Made by a program: the position numbers and the translations under genes. Positions 36,484 through 48,800 of a stretch of DNA of 64,000 nucleotides are shown one piece after another. The notes under the pieces were generated by a model. The model searched no databases, was not told where the DNA came from, and saw only the letters and a list, made by a program, of their open reading frames with translations. Every line of letters starts with the position of its first letter. Position 1 is the first letter of the stretch. This DNA comes from Tetrahymena thermophila SB210 (Eukaryota > Ciliophora > Oligohymenophorea > Hymenostomatida > Tetrahymenidae): positions 62,001-126,000 of the forward strand of contig NW_002476174.1 in assembly GCF_000189635.1 (NCBI RefSeq). Reading direction: 5' to 3'.

Positions 36484-38960
36484 ATGTATTCAAATTATAA
36501 TAAAATACCATTTTGGAATGTTTATGAAATTTGGGAGTATCACCAAATACAAAAAGATTAAAAAGCAAATAGAGAAAGCTAAAACAAACTAAAAGAAGAG
36601 ATTAGCAATGAAGAGAATAATCTAGTGTAAATGGTGTAGATTCAAGACGTTTTGTATATTTTAATTTAGGATGAATAAAACTATCTGTACTAATATAATA
36701 CAAGTAGAATTAAATAGATTTTTTCATTCATTTAAAGTTTTCTTTTTATAAAAAGACACAAACACTCTAAAATTCGTAACTTAGATAGATGAAAAATTTA
36801 AAATAAGAAAAATGATAAGTGATGGAACATAATATCTTTATTTCTTTAGCTTGAACTGCTAGAATAGTTACTTTTCTAATTATAGATACACTCTGTATAG
36901 ATTTAATACATGTAATAAATTATATTTTAACTTATATCATCAATTATTCTTTCATAATTTTTAAAGAAAAAGAGATATTCGATGAGGTAAATGCTGGGGG
37001 AATCCCACCTAAAGAGAGGGAATGTTTAAACAGTGTTTTTCACAATAATAAAATATATGTATTCGGTTCTGACTCTACTTTTTCTTAAGGCGAAACTTAA
37101 GATAGCCAACTTAAACAATAATTCTAGCAATAAAAGAATATTTATGTGTTTGATTTGATTTAAGAAGAATGGGTTTCAGTAATACAAATAAAAAAATTTT
37201 ATTTAAAAAAAAAATTATTTTAATAAATTATATTGCACCGCTCTACATATAATTTTAAAAATATTTATTAAAAAGAAAGAAGTGTCAGAAATTGAAATAC
37301 CTAAGTTATGTTCTGAAAGATATTGTAATTTTGCTGAAAACTTATTTTATTTGGAAAAATCATTAAATATGACTGTAGTAAAAAGAAATTTAGAAAGTCT
37401 GTAGGGTTAAAAGCATGTTTTTGGATACCTAAAAAATAGAAAGATATAAGATTAAGGTTTACTGTGTGCATCTGATAATCATCTTTATATTTATGATATA
37501 GATAGTTTATATAAAATTGAAAATATTGCTTATCAAGCCAATGAAAACTAAAATACAATTGAGCTAGCTGACTAAAAACAATTACAATTAATTAGACTCA
37601 ACCAAGGTGTAATATTAACTGAATGTATGAGATCAGATATTCATTTAAAGGGCTTTAGAGTTCTAAATGGTATTTTATATAGCTTAGTATAAATAAAAAA
37701 TAAAATTGCTCTTTTATCAATTTCTTAAACTGATTTAAAGGATTTAAATGAGGAAGCTTATTTACTCAAGTAAAATAGCAATTTACTTTAAGCTCACTCA
37801 GACTAAAATCAGATAAATCAAAATATTATTTAACAGATTTAAGAAGAATAATAAAACAGGTAAAATGAGCTTTAAAAATAGTTTAATGGATAAATAACAA
37901 TAGAATAAATTTTGTAAGAATAACAAAAAAATTAGAAGATTTCTAATAAGAATGTTGCAAATAGTAAAAATAGAAAAATAAACTAAAGTTATTATGGTTA
38001 ATCTCTTGAAGAGGATGATATTAGTGTTGAATTAATTAATTATTTCAATCAGCCAACCTACAGTGATTTAAGATTCAAGTTTGAAAATAACAATGACATG
38101 TATTGCAACAAATAACTATTGTCATATTATAGCAAATACTTTAGAAAACACCTGTCTGATCCTGATTTACTGATAGTTAAGATAAATGATGTTAGTTTTA
38201 CGGCATTCTAGTTGCTTATTCAATAATTCTATTATTAATTTACAAATGACATGTCTGTTTACGACTACAATACAATTATAGATCTTTTTAATATGGCAAA
38301 CAAGTTTTCGATCCCTATACTTTAAGAAAAATGTGAGTCTTTGATAACAATATCTGAAAATAATTTTAAATAAATTATTCCTCTTATCAAGAAAGTTAGC
38401 ACTTACTCTTTGAAAGAAAAGTATTTTTTAATATTTTATTTAAATTTTTCTGAGTTCACATTAAATTATTTATTTATAGGTGTATAGAATTCATGAAGAG
38501 AAACAAGTAATTTTTAAATAGTGAATACATGAAAAGCTTTGAAAAATCTGATTTGATTTTGCTTCTCACTTGGCTAAATAATAAATAATGTTAGCATAAA
38601 AAGACAATCAAAATCTAATCTGAACTTAAAAGCAATTATTAATACAATTACTCAAATGTAGCGAATGCTAAAGGTGTAATTGGTCACTCTGCAACAAGTT
38701 CATAAGATTTATAATTAACAAGTAATAAGAACTAATAAATAGAAGGAGGCTAGCAATCTTAATAAAATTTAGCAAAGAGCCAAAATAATTAAGAAACCTA
38801 AGAAACATTTAATTGCAATAAATATAAAAATTTTTCAGGTAAATTTTATAGAAACAATAAATTATTACTTACAATTATATAAAATTTAGGAATAATAAAG
38901 GATGGAGCCTTAGACATTCATATCTGTCTAAATTGTAAAATGGTATTAAATTATGAGTGA
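36484..38960 (+). CDS. Kelch-BTB domain protein
   Basis: Six exons (36484-36703, 36756-36911, 36967-37178, 37276-38420, 38480-38838, 38890-38960) give 720 aa; phases close. The N-terminal half has Kelch-like repeats, clearest at GGIPPKERECLNSVFHNN, KIYVFGSDSTFSQGE and NIYVFDLIQEEWVS. A Q/N-rich linker follows (about 370-440). The BTB domain is at about 460-590: YSDLRFKFENNNDMYCNKQL, YYSKYFRKHL, FQLLIQQFYYQF, YNTIIDLFNMANKFSIPIL. Next is a short BACK-like helix pair (CIEFMKRN, FEKSDLILLLTWLN) and a tail ending CLNCKMVLNYE. BTB-Kelch proteins usually recruit substrates to cullin-3 ligases; Kelch before BTB is the LZTR1-type order. It is in the same orientation as AP-3 beta, 285 bases downstream. 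Its partner is unknown. Confidence 0.85.
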
Positions 38961-39728
38961 AATTTAATCAGTAAACCAAAATTTTATTTTATTTATTTTT
39001 ATGATTGACTTCCTTTAATAAATTTTTATTTTTAAAGCAAATCACATCAAATATATATTCAAAATTTTTATATTTTCATTTGAATTATATTTTAAAATTT
39101 TAAATTAACTAAGCAAAATATTCACTAAATTAATCCTAATTTTTATTAGAATGATTAAAAAACATGTTATATTTAATGAAATAAGTTAAATTAATTTAAA
39201 AAAATTTACTTTATTTTAAGTCAAGTGAAAAAATGAAAATTTTGATTTTAAATTTAAAATATTTAATTAATTGATTGATTAAATATTTTGTTATAAAAAA
39301 GAATTAATCCTATTGGATTTAGTTATTTTTTTCAAGCTTTAATAAAAAATAATTATAATTAGATGGTTTCTTATCTATTGATTGCAAGTTATATAAGATT
39401 TGTTTAATAAATTTATAACAATATTCAGTGAATTTTATGTTGATATTTTCAAAAAATTTTAAAAGCAATATGAAAAATAAAAAAAATCAATAATAAAAAT
39501 AAAAACAGCTTTTTTATTATTCTTTGCTTTTAAAATAAAAATTATTAATCTAAAGTATCTGAATGAAATATCTCTTCTTAAAAATAAAAACCAATAGAAA
39601 TCTAATAAATATAAATTTTTTAAAAGTCTAAACAACAATAAAAAAGTAATATATAAATAAATACTGAAACAAAATAAATAAAATAATAAGTGCAAAGCAA
39701 ATTTATAATAAAGAAACCAATTATAAAA
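38961..39728. other. AT-rich spacer
   Basis: 3' flank of the Kelch-BTB gene and promoter side of the coiled-coil gene; no feature recognised. Confidence 0.5.
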
Positions 39729-40997
39729 ATGTATGAAGGAACATCCAGCTAGCTTCGCAGTAAGTATTTAGGCGGAAGCTTGAGCGCAAGCAGCAACAGA
39801 TTATATCAAGGTAGCAATGATATTGACTATTAAGTAGATAACTTAGAATTAGAAAGCATCTACAAAAAGAAGGCTGTACGTTTGGAGTTGGAACTTGCAG
39901 AATTACGTAAAGAAAATGAATAGCTTAAGTAATCGAATTAACAACTCAAGTCCTCTGAAGCTTTGCGCAATGCTCGAAACTAAAGCTTTGAATAAGAGAA
40001 ATAATTGTAACTTTAGCGTGAGCGTGATGATATTATGAGAGATGTGGTTGATTTAGCTAGAGGAAATCGTTTGTTAAGCCAAGAAAATGATATTCTTTCA
40101 TAAAAATATTCAAATCTATTAGATGTCTACAATAAAGTTATATTAAACAATACATCAGCTTCAAAGTTAGCTGAAGTTTATTCTAATTAAATAGAAGGAA
40201 GAACAAGAATATTAAAGGACTATACCAAAGAAAAATGGGAAGAATTTTCAGAATTGAATTCTAACTATGAAAGCAATAAGCGTAAAATAAATGAGATGTA
40301 TGCAACTTTGAAAGGTAAACTTATGCATCTTTAGACTGATAGTCATATTAATTATGATACCAAAGAGCAATGGAGAGCTTATGCCGAAGATGTTTAAGAA
40401 GTTTTTGACTCTGTCTTTAGACTTAGTTAAGAGTAATCAGACTTACATCAAAAGTTAGTTATCAATATGTAAAATAAAAACCGTGAGCTCTAGTAAAAGT
40501 TTGAAGAAAATAATGGACTTTATGCTTAGAGTAAAATATAAACTCCACAATAAAATGAGCTTAACTCTAAAGAATATAGTAGAGTAGCTTAAGAAATTAT
40601 GCAAAACTCTAATTATTAAATAAATAATAATTTACCTTCAATTTAAGAAAGCAAAAATGAACAAAAATCTACTGAACAAAATACATTTGATATACCCAGT
40701 AAGGATTAAAATGAATAAAATCCTCTAAAATCAAAAAAAACTAAACTAAGTTAGAAATCTGATTTATAACCAAGAACTATTAGGTCACCTAGCCGCTCTG
40801 AAGTAACAAAATCTTCTTAAAAAAGCAAACAAAAAATTGAAGATTCTAAAACCCTTCCTAAATAAAATCCAGGTTCTTAACAATCTATCTCACCAGGAGG
40901 ATTATAGGGAATTAAGTCCAAGCAAAAACTAGTATAGAAATTGGGAACTAAGGCTACAGACAAGCCAAAACTTAATGGAAAAAGTCCAACTAAGTGA
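39729..40997 (+). CDS. Coiled-coil protein, 422 aa
   Basis: A single exon from ATG 39729 to TGA 40995-40997. Residues 1-40 are Ser/Gly-rich (SKYLGGSLSASSNRLYQG). Residues about 45-275 are long charged helices with heptad repeats (KKAVRLELELAELRKENEQ; RERDDIMRDVVDLARGNRLL; KEKWEEFSELNSNYESNKRK). The C-terminal 130 residues are S/K/Q-rich and basic, with SP/TP words (RTIRSPSRSE, SISPGGL, NGKSPTK) that look like phosphorylation or microtubule-binding type disorder. A cytoskeletal or basal-body role is plausible but is inference from composition. There is no membrane segment. The codon content is clean across the whole frame, so no intron is needed. Confidence 0.85.
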
Positions 40998-41804
40998 GTT
41001 TTTAAAATAAATTTATAAATAATACAAATATATTTATGCATAATACTTATATTTTTTAAATTATTATTGTTTTAAATAAGATTTTATCAATTTTTTAATT
41101 TACTGTTTCAAAATTTCTATTTAGTGTTTTTCAAACAAATATTTTTTTATTTATTTGTTAATATATTTTATTAAATTAGTTAAATCATTCTTACTTTTTA
41201 ATAAATTTATATTATTTAAGAAAACATAATAATTAATTAAATTTTTATATATTTTCAAATAAATATATTATAAAATCTATACATAAAATTTTATTTTTGT
41301 TTTATTTAATTTTTTGGAAAAATTTTTGCCTTTGTGTATTTATTGATTTATATACTGTAGATCTTCAAGAAATACATTCAAAGCTTTAACTTACATATTA
41401 ACATTTAATAAAATAGCGAATTGTCTCAATTATATGAACTAAATATGCTTTTTCTTGCTATTTTAAATCATACTTTATGCTCATTATTTTAGCATACAGA
41501 AATAAAAATCAATTGATTTTTTAGTTTTTATCAAACAGACTTAGATTGTTTATTTATTTAAAAGTATTTTTCTATTATTTATATTTTTAAGAGTTAATTT
41601 ATAAAGATTTTTATCTAATTTTTTATTTATTTTATAAATTTATTAATGCTGGTTGTTAAGTTTGAATTATCTAGACATAGTTGAAATTGCACTAAAAGTT
41701 AATATCCATCTATATTTTGATATAAAATCAAATTTCAATTTTTTTATACTTTAATTCCCTTTTAAATTTATTTTACTTAAAGAAAGTTAAATTAAAAAAG
41801 TGCT
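40998..41804. other. Convergent intergenic spacer
   Basis: 3' flanks of two converging genes. AT-rich; nothing recognised. Confidence 0.5.
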
Positions 41805-44679
41805 TCAAAATTCAAATTAATTTTTACATTTTTAACTTATTGCTAAATCTAGAAGGTCTTATCTAATTTAGATGTAATTCGATATTGCTTTTTCGTTTTT
41901 GATTTGTAACTCATCAATTCTTTTCATTTCATCTTATAGATTAGTTGATTTAAGTTAAAGCTGTTTTTTTTCATTAATTTTATATATATCCCAACATGCT
42001 TGATGTGATCCTTAGCTTTAGTAATTGTCTTAAACTTCTTTAGTTGGAGTTTCCTGATTTAATGATATTGATTAGATTTCATTTGGATTTCCTCTTATTT
42101 ATGAAAATTCTGTTTTTAAAGCATATTTATTGCTGTTTGGAGATTCACATATATCCTTTTGAATATTCTAAAGAAAAAATTTTTATAAAAAATAATTTAC
42201 TTTTATAAATAATGATTATTATTATTATTTAATTTAAAAAATTACATGTGATAATAAATTGTTCATTTTTATAATTTTTACTGAAGGACTATTTTAAGTG
42301 TTTAAAGATGCAGCTTTATTAGCTTCATTTTTTTAAGAAGAAAATGACTTCTCCTGCATATTTTAATCTTATAAATCTTCACATTCGTCATCATGAAAGG
42401 GAAGTCTTATTTAAGGTTTAGTGTTTGTATCATCTAAACTTCCATTTTTATTTTATGAGAGTTATGGAGACAGTTATTTATCAAAACTCCTTTTATATCT
42501 CTAAGGAGTTAAAGCTTCATGCTTTGTTTAATATTCTAAATCTTCATCGTGAGTAAGTTTTATTTAATTTGTACTAGCATTTAGCCCACTTTTAGCTTAA
42601 TAGCTTATCATGCTTGCTTTTTTAATGTTTGAAGAATTTCTTGCATTTTGAGGATTGTTTGAATAAAAGTTATTCTAATTTTTACTATTCAATAATCCTA
42701 AAGTGTATCCTTTCTCACTTCTTCTTAAACTGCTACTTGAGCTCCCATTTTTTCGGTATCTTTTTTAAGAAATATATTAAATTTTATGGACATTGCTGAC
42801 TTGCTAATTATTTTCATTAGCATTTGCTCTTCCAGGGTTTATTATTTTATTTCTAAATATATGAGATTAGTTTTTTAATCCATTTTTAAGCATTTGCATC
42901 GGACTGTGATTTAACTATTTTATTATCTACTTAGCTTTCTAATCAGTCAGGTTTTCTAAATTGTACAATTTGAGCAGATCTTTTTCTAAATTTTCTTTAT
43001 TGATAAATGAGTAATTTGCACTTTTTAAAAGGATATTATCAATTTTATCAAATATTAATAAAGGATTATCGTCATTTTCAGCTTGAGATTAAACAACTAC
43101 ATTTTTTCTATTCACACTATTGCTGTTATAAAACCTTTATTTACCATCATTAGTACTATCACCACTTCCATGATTTTTATTCAAACTTTTCTCTTTGACA
43201 CTATTTTTCATGCCAATAGAATTATTAATTTTAGACGAATGAGGGTTTAATATGTTATTAGTGCTCAATGGTTAGATTTATGGAGATGAGGTTGGTTCTT
43301 ATCCTCCTAAATTGTTATTTAGTCATAGTGTATTTGAGTGCTGAATGATCTTTTTAGGAAGACTGCTACGTTTGCTATTTGTATTTTTTTTAGACTTACT
43401 TTAATTATATGTAGCCATAGATTATCCTATAGATGAATATTGGGTATTTGAATTATATGGGGGGCATAAAGATGGATTTTATTAAGTTTACTAGTGGACA
43501 ATATCTTCACTTTGATCAGTTTAATCTCTTTCAACTTTATTTATATTTTATTATCCACTTATGTTTTATTATTGGAATAAAAAGTTTATATTATTTTAAC
43601 TTCCACTTCCAATTTGCATTCTTTTCTAAGATTTATTTTTTTATTTTCCACTATTTTAGTTTCTAGAGCCACTATTGCTTTATTATTACTGATCTATCTA
43701 TTTTTTTGGTGTCTGTACTAAAGTAAATTTATTTTAATGAATTATAGCAGATTTTTGTGATATTTCTACATTATTTTAACTAGATTATTCAATCTAAGAA
43801 ATTGGTATAGCTTGTGAACCTTAAATTTTATTATTTATCAAATTATTTTAAACTTAATTAGAGTTATCTTCAGCAACTCCTTTCATTTTAGAAGAGTTTC
43901 TTTAAGACTAATTTTATTGCTGTTGATTTCCTTACTTTTTTTATTTTATCACTGCCCTTGAATTGTTTTAACTACGATCTCTAGACAGTGCTCTTCTGCT
44001 AGCTTTAGATACGCTCTATCCTTATATGTTTAAAGTAGGGCTTTATAGTTATGAATTATTACTTTTAGTTCCATTATTTTAATTAGATTGAATTTCACTC
44101 AAACTTTACACAACATTTCTTTCTTATGAATTTTCATCAGACTAATCATTTTCGTGATTTTCTTTATTTACTTGTTTAATTTACTTATTTATTCCTTGGT
44201 ATGAAGAAATCGAATTACCTTTTGAATTCTTCATACCCCTTCCTTTTTATATAACTCTGATGCTCCCATTATTTAATGTCACACATTAAGGCAAGTTATT
44301 ATTGTTTTCAGATAACAAACTTTTTTGCATAAAAGAATTTACTCTCTCTCTCTTTGTTTCTTCATTATGCCTTCTTTTATATTCAGATGTGTTAATTCTA
44401 GGTAAAGCAAAAGGAATTTATCTCATTGATTTATTGTCAATCTGCTCAAAATCAATGCTTTTATTTTATAGCTCGACATATTTTTAGTCACTTACTTCAC
44501 TATGTTTATTATCTATATCAACTAAATTCTAAAATAAATATAAATTGTTTTAAGATTAATAAATTACTTTGTAAATAACTGCGATTGCTGATAGAAGGGA
44601 GTCTAATAGAATCTTAGTCCCCTTTATGACTCTAAACTTCTTGTAAAGTTGTTTTGCTTTTATTCCTTTATTCTAGCAT
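41805..44679 (-). CDS. Large Q/N/S-rich protein, 873 aa, unknown
   Basis: Four exons: 44568-44679, 43400-44521, 42282-43306, 41805-42167. The intron 43307-43399 is a multiple of three and contains the only in-frame TGA of the region; it has a perfect GTAAGT donor and a CAATTTAG acceptor, so I remove it. The N-terminus is MLEQRNKSKTTLQEVQ. Most of the chain is low-complexity S/N/Q/K sequence with SP-type words. Two more ordered parts stand out: residues about 500-560 (DDNPLLIFDKIDNILL, ENLEKDLLKLYNLENL) and the last 60 residues, a predicted coiled coil (LKSTNLQDEMKRIDELQIK ... QIRQDLLDLAIS). No enzyme or membrane motif is visible. A scaffold or cytoskeletal protein is possible. The family is unknown. 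Confidence 0.8.
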
Positions 44680-45807
44680 AAAAGACCAATAATTAATAAC
44701 TTTGTATGGACGTAAAAAGTATATAAAATATAATAAATTTATATATATACCTTCAATTAAAAAAAATATAAATGATCAAACAAATATAATTTAATTTATA
44801 TAAAAAACATTGACTCAAGTAAATTATTGATTATAAACATAAATATTAAATTGCTAATTATTAAAAATATATAAGGTTGACTGAGTTAGTTAATTAGTTA
44901 GTGGATAATATTTAAAGTTATTAGACTTTTCTAAAAAAGAAATTTCATAAATGTTTATTTATTTTATAAATTTATATTAATCTATTAACTTCAATAATAT
45001 TTAAAATTATGAGACTTTTCTAATTCACAATTTTAAAAAATAAATATTTATTTTTTTAAAAAAGTTTAATTATTTCAATAATTTATTATTAATATTTTCA
45101 TATTGATATCTATAAATTAATAATTATTTTTAAAAATTAATATAAAATAAAACTAATTTTTTAAGTAGAATACTAAGATATTTAAATAAATAATTGAGAT
45201 AAAATGTTTCATTTAAGGAATTACAAATAATAAAAATAATCTTAAATTTATTTTTCAATTAAATTTGCAAGCCTAATATAAATATTTTTGAAAAGCATTA
45301 CAAAAACTATAAAAAATGCATATAGGGTATTTCCTTTGAATTTATGTAATATAAAAATAAATAATCTTTATTGTTTTGAATGGAATTATTTTGAAGTTTA
45401 AAATTTTTAATTATTTTTACAATTTTATTAATTTAAAAATATTTATTAAAATTTTTAATGATTTATTTAATCTATTTTTAAAATATGTTTTTCTTAATGT
45501 GAAAAAAAAAAAAATTTATTAATTTAACTTTTTTCAATCACACATAATTACATGATGATAAACTATTTTAGTCTAAGAGTAAAAATATCTAAAAATAAAT
45601 AAATAAATTATTTATTTAAAATTTTTGAAAAGAAGCAGTTGAATCCAAAACATTTTTTTAAATTTTATTTTAGATTAACTTGAATTAAAAATTTATAATA
45701 AAAAATGTTAAAATAATTTATTGAGTGAAACTTAATCATAAATTTAAAATCAATCATAAAGAATAGGAATATTATTCACTAATTTGAATTTATTTTAACA
45801 GTTTTTT
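44680..45807. other. AT-rich spacer (1.1 kb)
   Basis: 5' flank of the Q/N/S-rich gene and 3' flank of the giant membrane protein gene. Long A/T runs only. Confidence 0.5.
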
Positions 45808-48800
45808 TCAAATATTTATATTTCCTTCATCTTCAAAAGAATTTTATTCCTCTTATATTGTAATTTCTTTTGCATTTTAAAAGTCTTAATTAAGAGGTAT
45901 CATGTCATCATGATCTTCTTTTTTTTGCCTTACCTTCTTTGCCAAATTTTTTAACTTATCATTAATTTATATTTTTTCATTCTTTTTTAATAGGATATCA
46001 GTGAATTTTTAAGCTGCTTAAAATAGCTCCTTATTTTTCTTTTTTATTTACAAAAAGACATCTTATTGGCTAATTTAACTTATTGACTACTATTAAACTA
46101 CTTCCTTTATTTAATCCTTAACTACATGCTAATTACTGCAATTTTAGATTTCTTTGTTTAGTTTTTCATCTTGCTGGACTTTTTATCTTAAAATAGCAGC
46201 TTGAACAAGTTCTTTTTGCTCTAAAAACCAATTTTTAGCACATGATAAAATTTTTATCTCTGCTAATCTGCCAAATACAACTACTAAAAATGGATGTTTG
46301 ACTTCTTAAGAAAGGTTTGTAATAGTTTCTGTGACTTCAATTATCTTTTATTTAGAATAAACCAAGCCAAAATATGCATAATATCCAATATAAGTAACCA
46401 TAAGCAAAATTATCATCAAAATACTAATCACTGATCCATGTTGGTCTATATTTATAAGTTATATCACAATTATTAATACAATATATTAGAAGAAAATATA
46501 TTTATGTAATAAATATTTTAAATTAAATTAATTACCAACAATAAAGTAAAGAGAAAAGTAGATGAAGAATACAGATGTGAGTAAAGAGTATTCTTCCACT
46601 TTATTTAGTTAGCCAGTTAAGAAAGGTTAGAATTTTTATTAAATTATTAGCCAAAAGAAAAGATAGAGTAATATATTTAGACCCTAGTTAAAAAATAAGG
46701 TATTAAGAAAATATTATAGTTTTCAAATCATTTTATTAAAAAACTTAAAATATTAAAATACTGTTAGGAAAGGATCTAACTTCCAAAATATGCTTCCAAT
46801 GACTAGTATAGATTTTCTATACATAATAACAATTTCCCAAAAGAAAAACTCTGCTCTGTAACCTTTTGTAATAAATCCATAAGTGGCAACAATATCAGGT
46901 CTATCTATTATATCTTTATACTTCCACAATGCTAAAGCCATGATTAAGGGAATAATAAAAACTTTTTTAATTATTTTAGATAATTTATTATTAAATTAAT
47001 TGAATTATATTATATTACCCCATAGTACTAGAGAAGGTATACCAAGATATTTAACCCAATTTAAGTGCTCGCCTTCAAAACACTTAAGCTGAGGCTCTAT
47101 TTGTGAAAACTTTTAAGGATTTGCATTATCTCCTAATTATTAGCATTAGAATAGAGAAAACGAAGCTGTGACAATTTGAGGATGAAATACAAAAATAATG
47201 ACTAGCTGGGTGATGATGATTGCATTTTTAAGTTTCTTTTAAATTAATTAATAAAAATATTTTTTTATTTATTATATATTAGAAATTACTTTTTGATAAT
47301 CTTTATCTGTATAGAGCTTTATTCCTACTTTTATCGAATAATAAATGCAGAAGAAAACGATTGATGAAAGCATAACAACCAAAGGAGTAACAATAGTAAT
47401 AAATACTCTTACCAAAGAAGTACTAACTCCAAATCCTCTGAAATAGCAATCCATAGAGAAAACCTTAAGTTATAAAAAAATTAAATAGTTTTTTTATACT
47501 AATAATAATAATAATTTAAAATTCACTTGTAATGGTGCTGCAAGGTATTAATTGTTGATACTAGCCACAGAACCAACAGAAGAAGGCCATTACAACTAAA
47601 ATAGAGAAATAATACTAATAGTTTAAGTGAAGTTTCCAAATATTTTAATCAAACAAATTGAGTAATCTTTTTATGAACCTTAATTATCCAATTAGTTTTT
47701 AATACCAAGAGAAATCATTCCTAAAGTAATTATTATTGTCACGATGGCTCTAACGTTGTACAGAATATTATTTTAACAAATTACACATTCAGATTATCCA
47801 TATCTATAAAAATTAATTATTTTTTAATTCTTTTAATTTTTTAATTTTTAAGCTTAAATTAAAAATATTATTTGATAAATAAAATTAAATAAAACAAAAC
47901 AAAACCTAGCATAACCATCAGAGCATGCTAAACAAAGATTTCCTTCATAACCAACTTCACAAGAACCAGTATTTGAATTTATTTCTCCATCAACTACTCC
48001 ACCTAAGCAGGCTTATGCATTAGGGCATTACATAAAATTTTCGCTTATATCTGTCAATCTCCAAAACCCTGAAAGAGGAGCTACATTATTGAGTCCTTCA
48101 CAAAATGACTTTATTTAAAATTTAGAAATTAAATATTTTTTAAATATTTATTATTATTTACATTCTATAAACATTCTTTGCATTAGACTGAACCTTCAGT
48201 AATATTAGCAACATTGGAGTATTTGTTATAACTACAAGGTACACATTTATTAGAATCTATTTTAATATTTTTTTATGAAACAAAGATTATTTAAGATTAA
48301 ATAAGAATGTAATTAAAGATAATATATTTTTTTACCTTAAATCTCTCCAATTTTACATTTACGGAATTAAGCATATACTGGGACTGTTCCTTTTGAGTTA
48401 TTTAAGTTTAATAAATCTAAAGACTATCCTTACTATAATTAGCGCAGACGCTAAGACTTAAGCTGTAAATTACGAGCTTTTTCTAACCATTCATCTGGAA
48501 TAGAATCCGTTTCTATCATCATCTGTAAAGTATCTCCTGGATTTATTGTAACGACAAAGTCTGTAAAGTTAAAATAACCATTTTTAGAAACTTGATTTCC
48601 ACTCTCCAAATATACTCCCGATGAGAATGTAGAAAATCTGGCGTAAGATGAATTAGCAGTTAGGACAATGTTTCCATAATGATCAACAAGAGCATAATAT
48701 ATTTCGAATTTCTAGCCAGATACTTCTGCTTCAAAGTTATAAGAATCTTCTACTAATTTTTGAAATCCAGAAGAAAAAGCATTTGGATTCTAAAAATCAG

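Noticed and set aside
47272-47454. Separate short membrane protein MDCYFRGFGVSTSL...
   Set aside because: It is an internal exon of the 24-exon membrane protein; splice phase on both sides links it to neighbouring exons.
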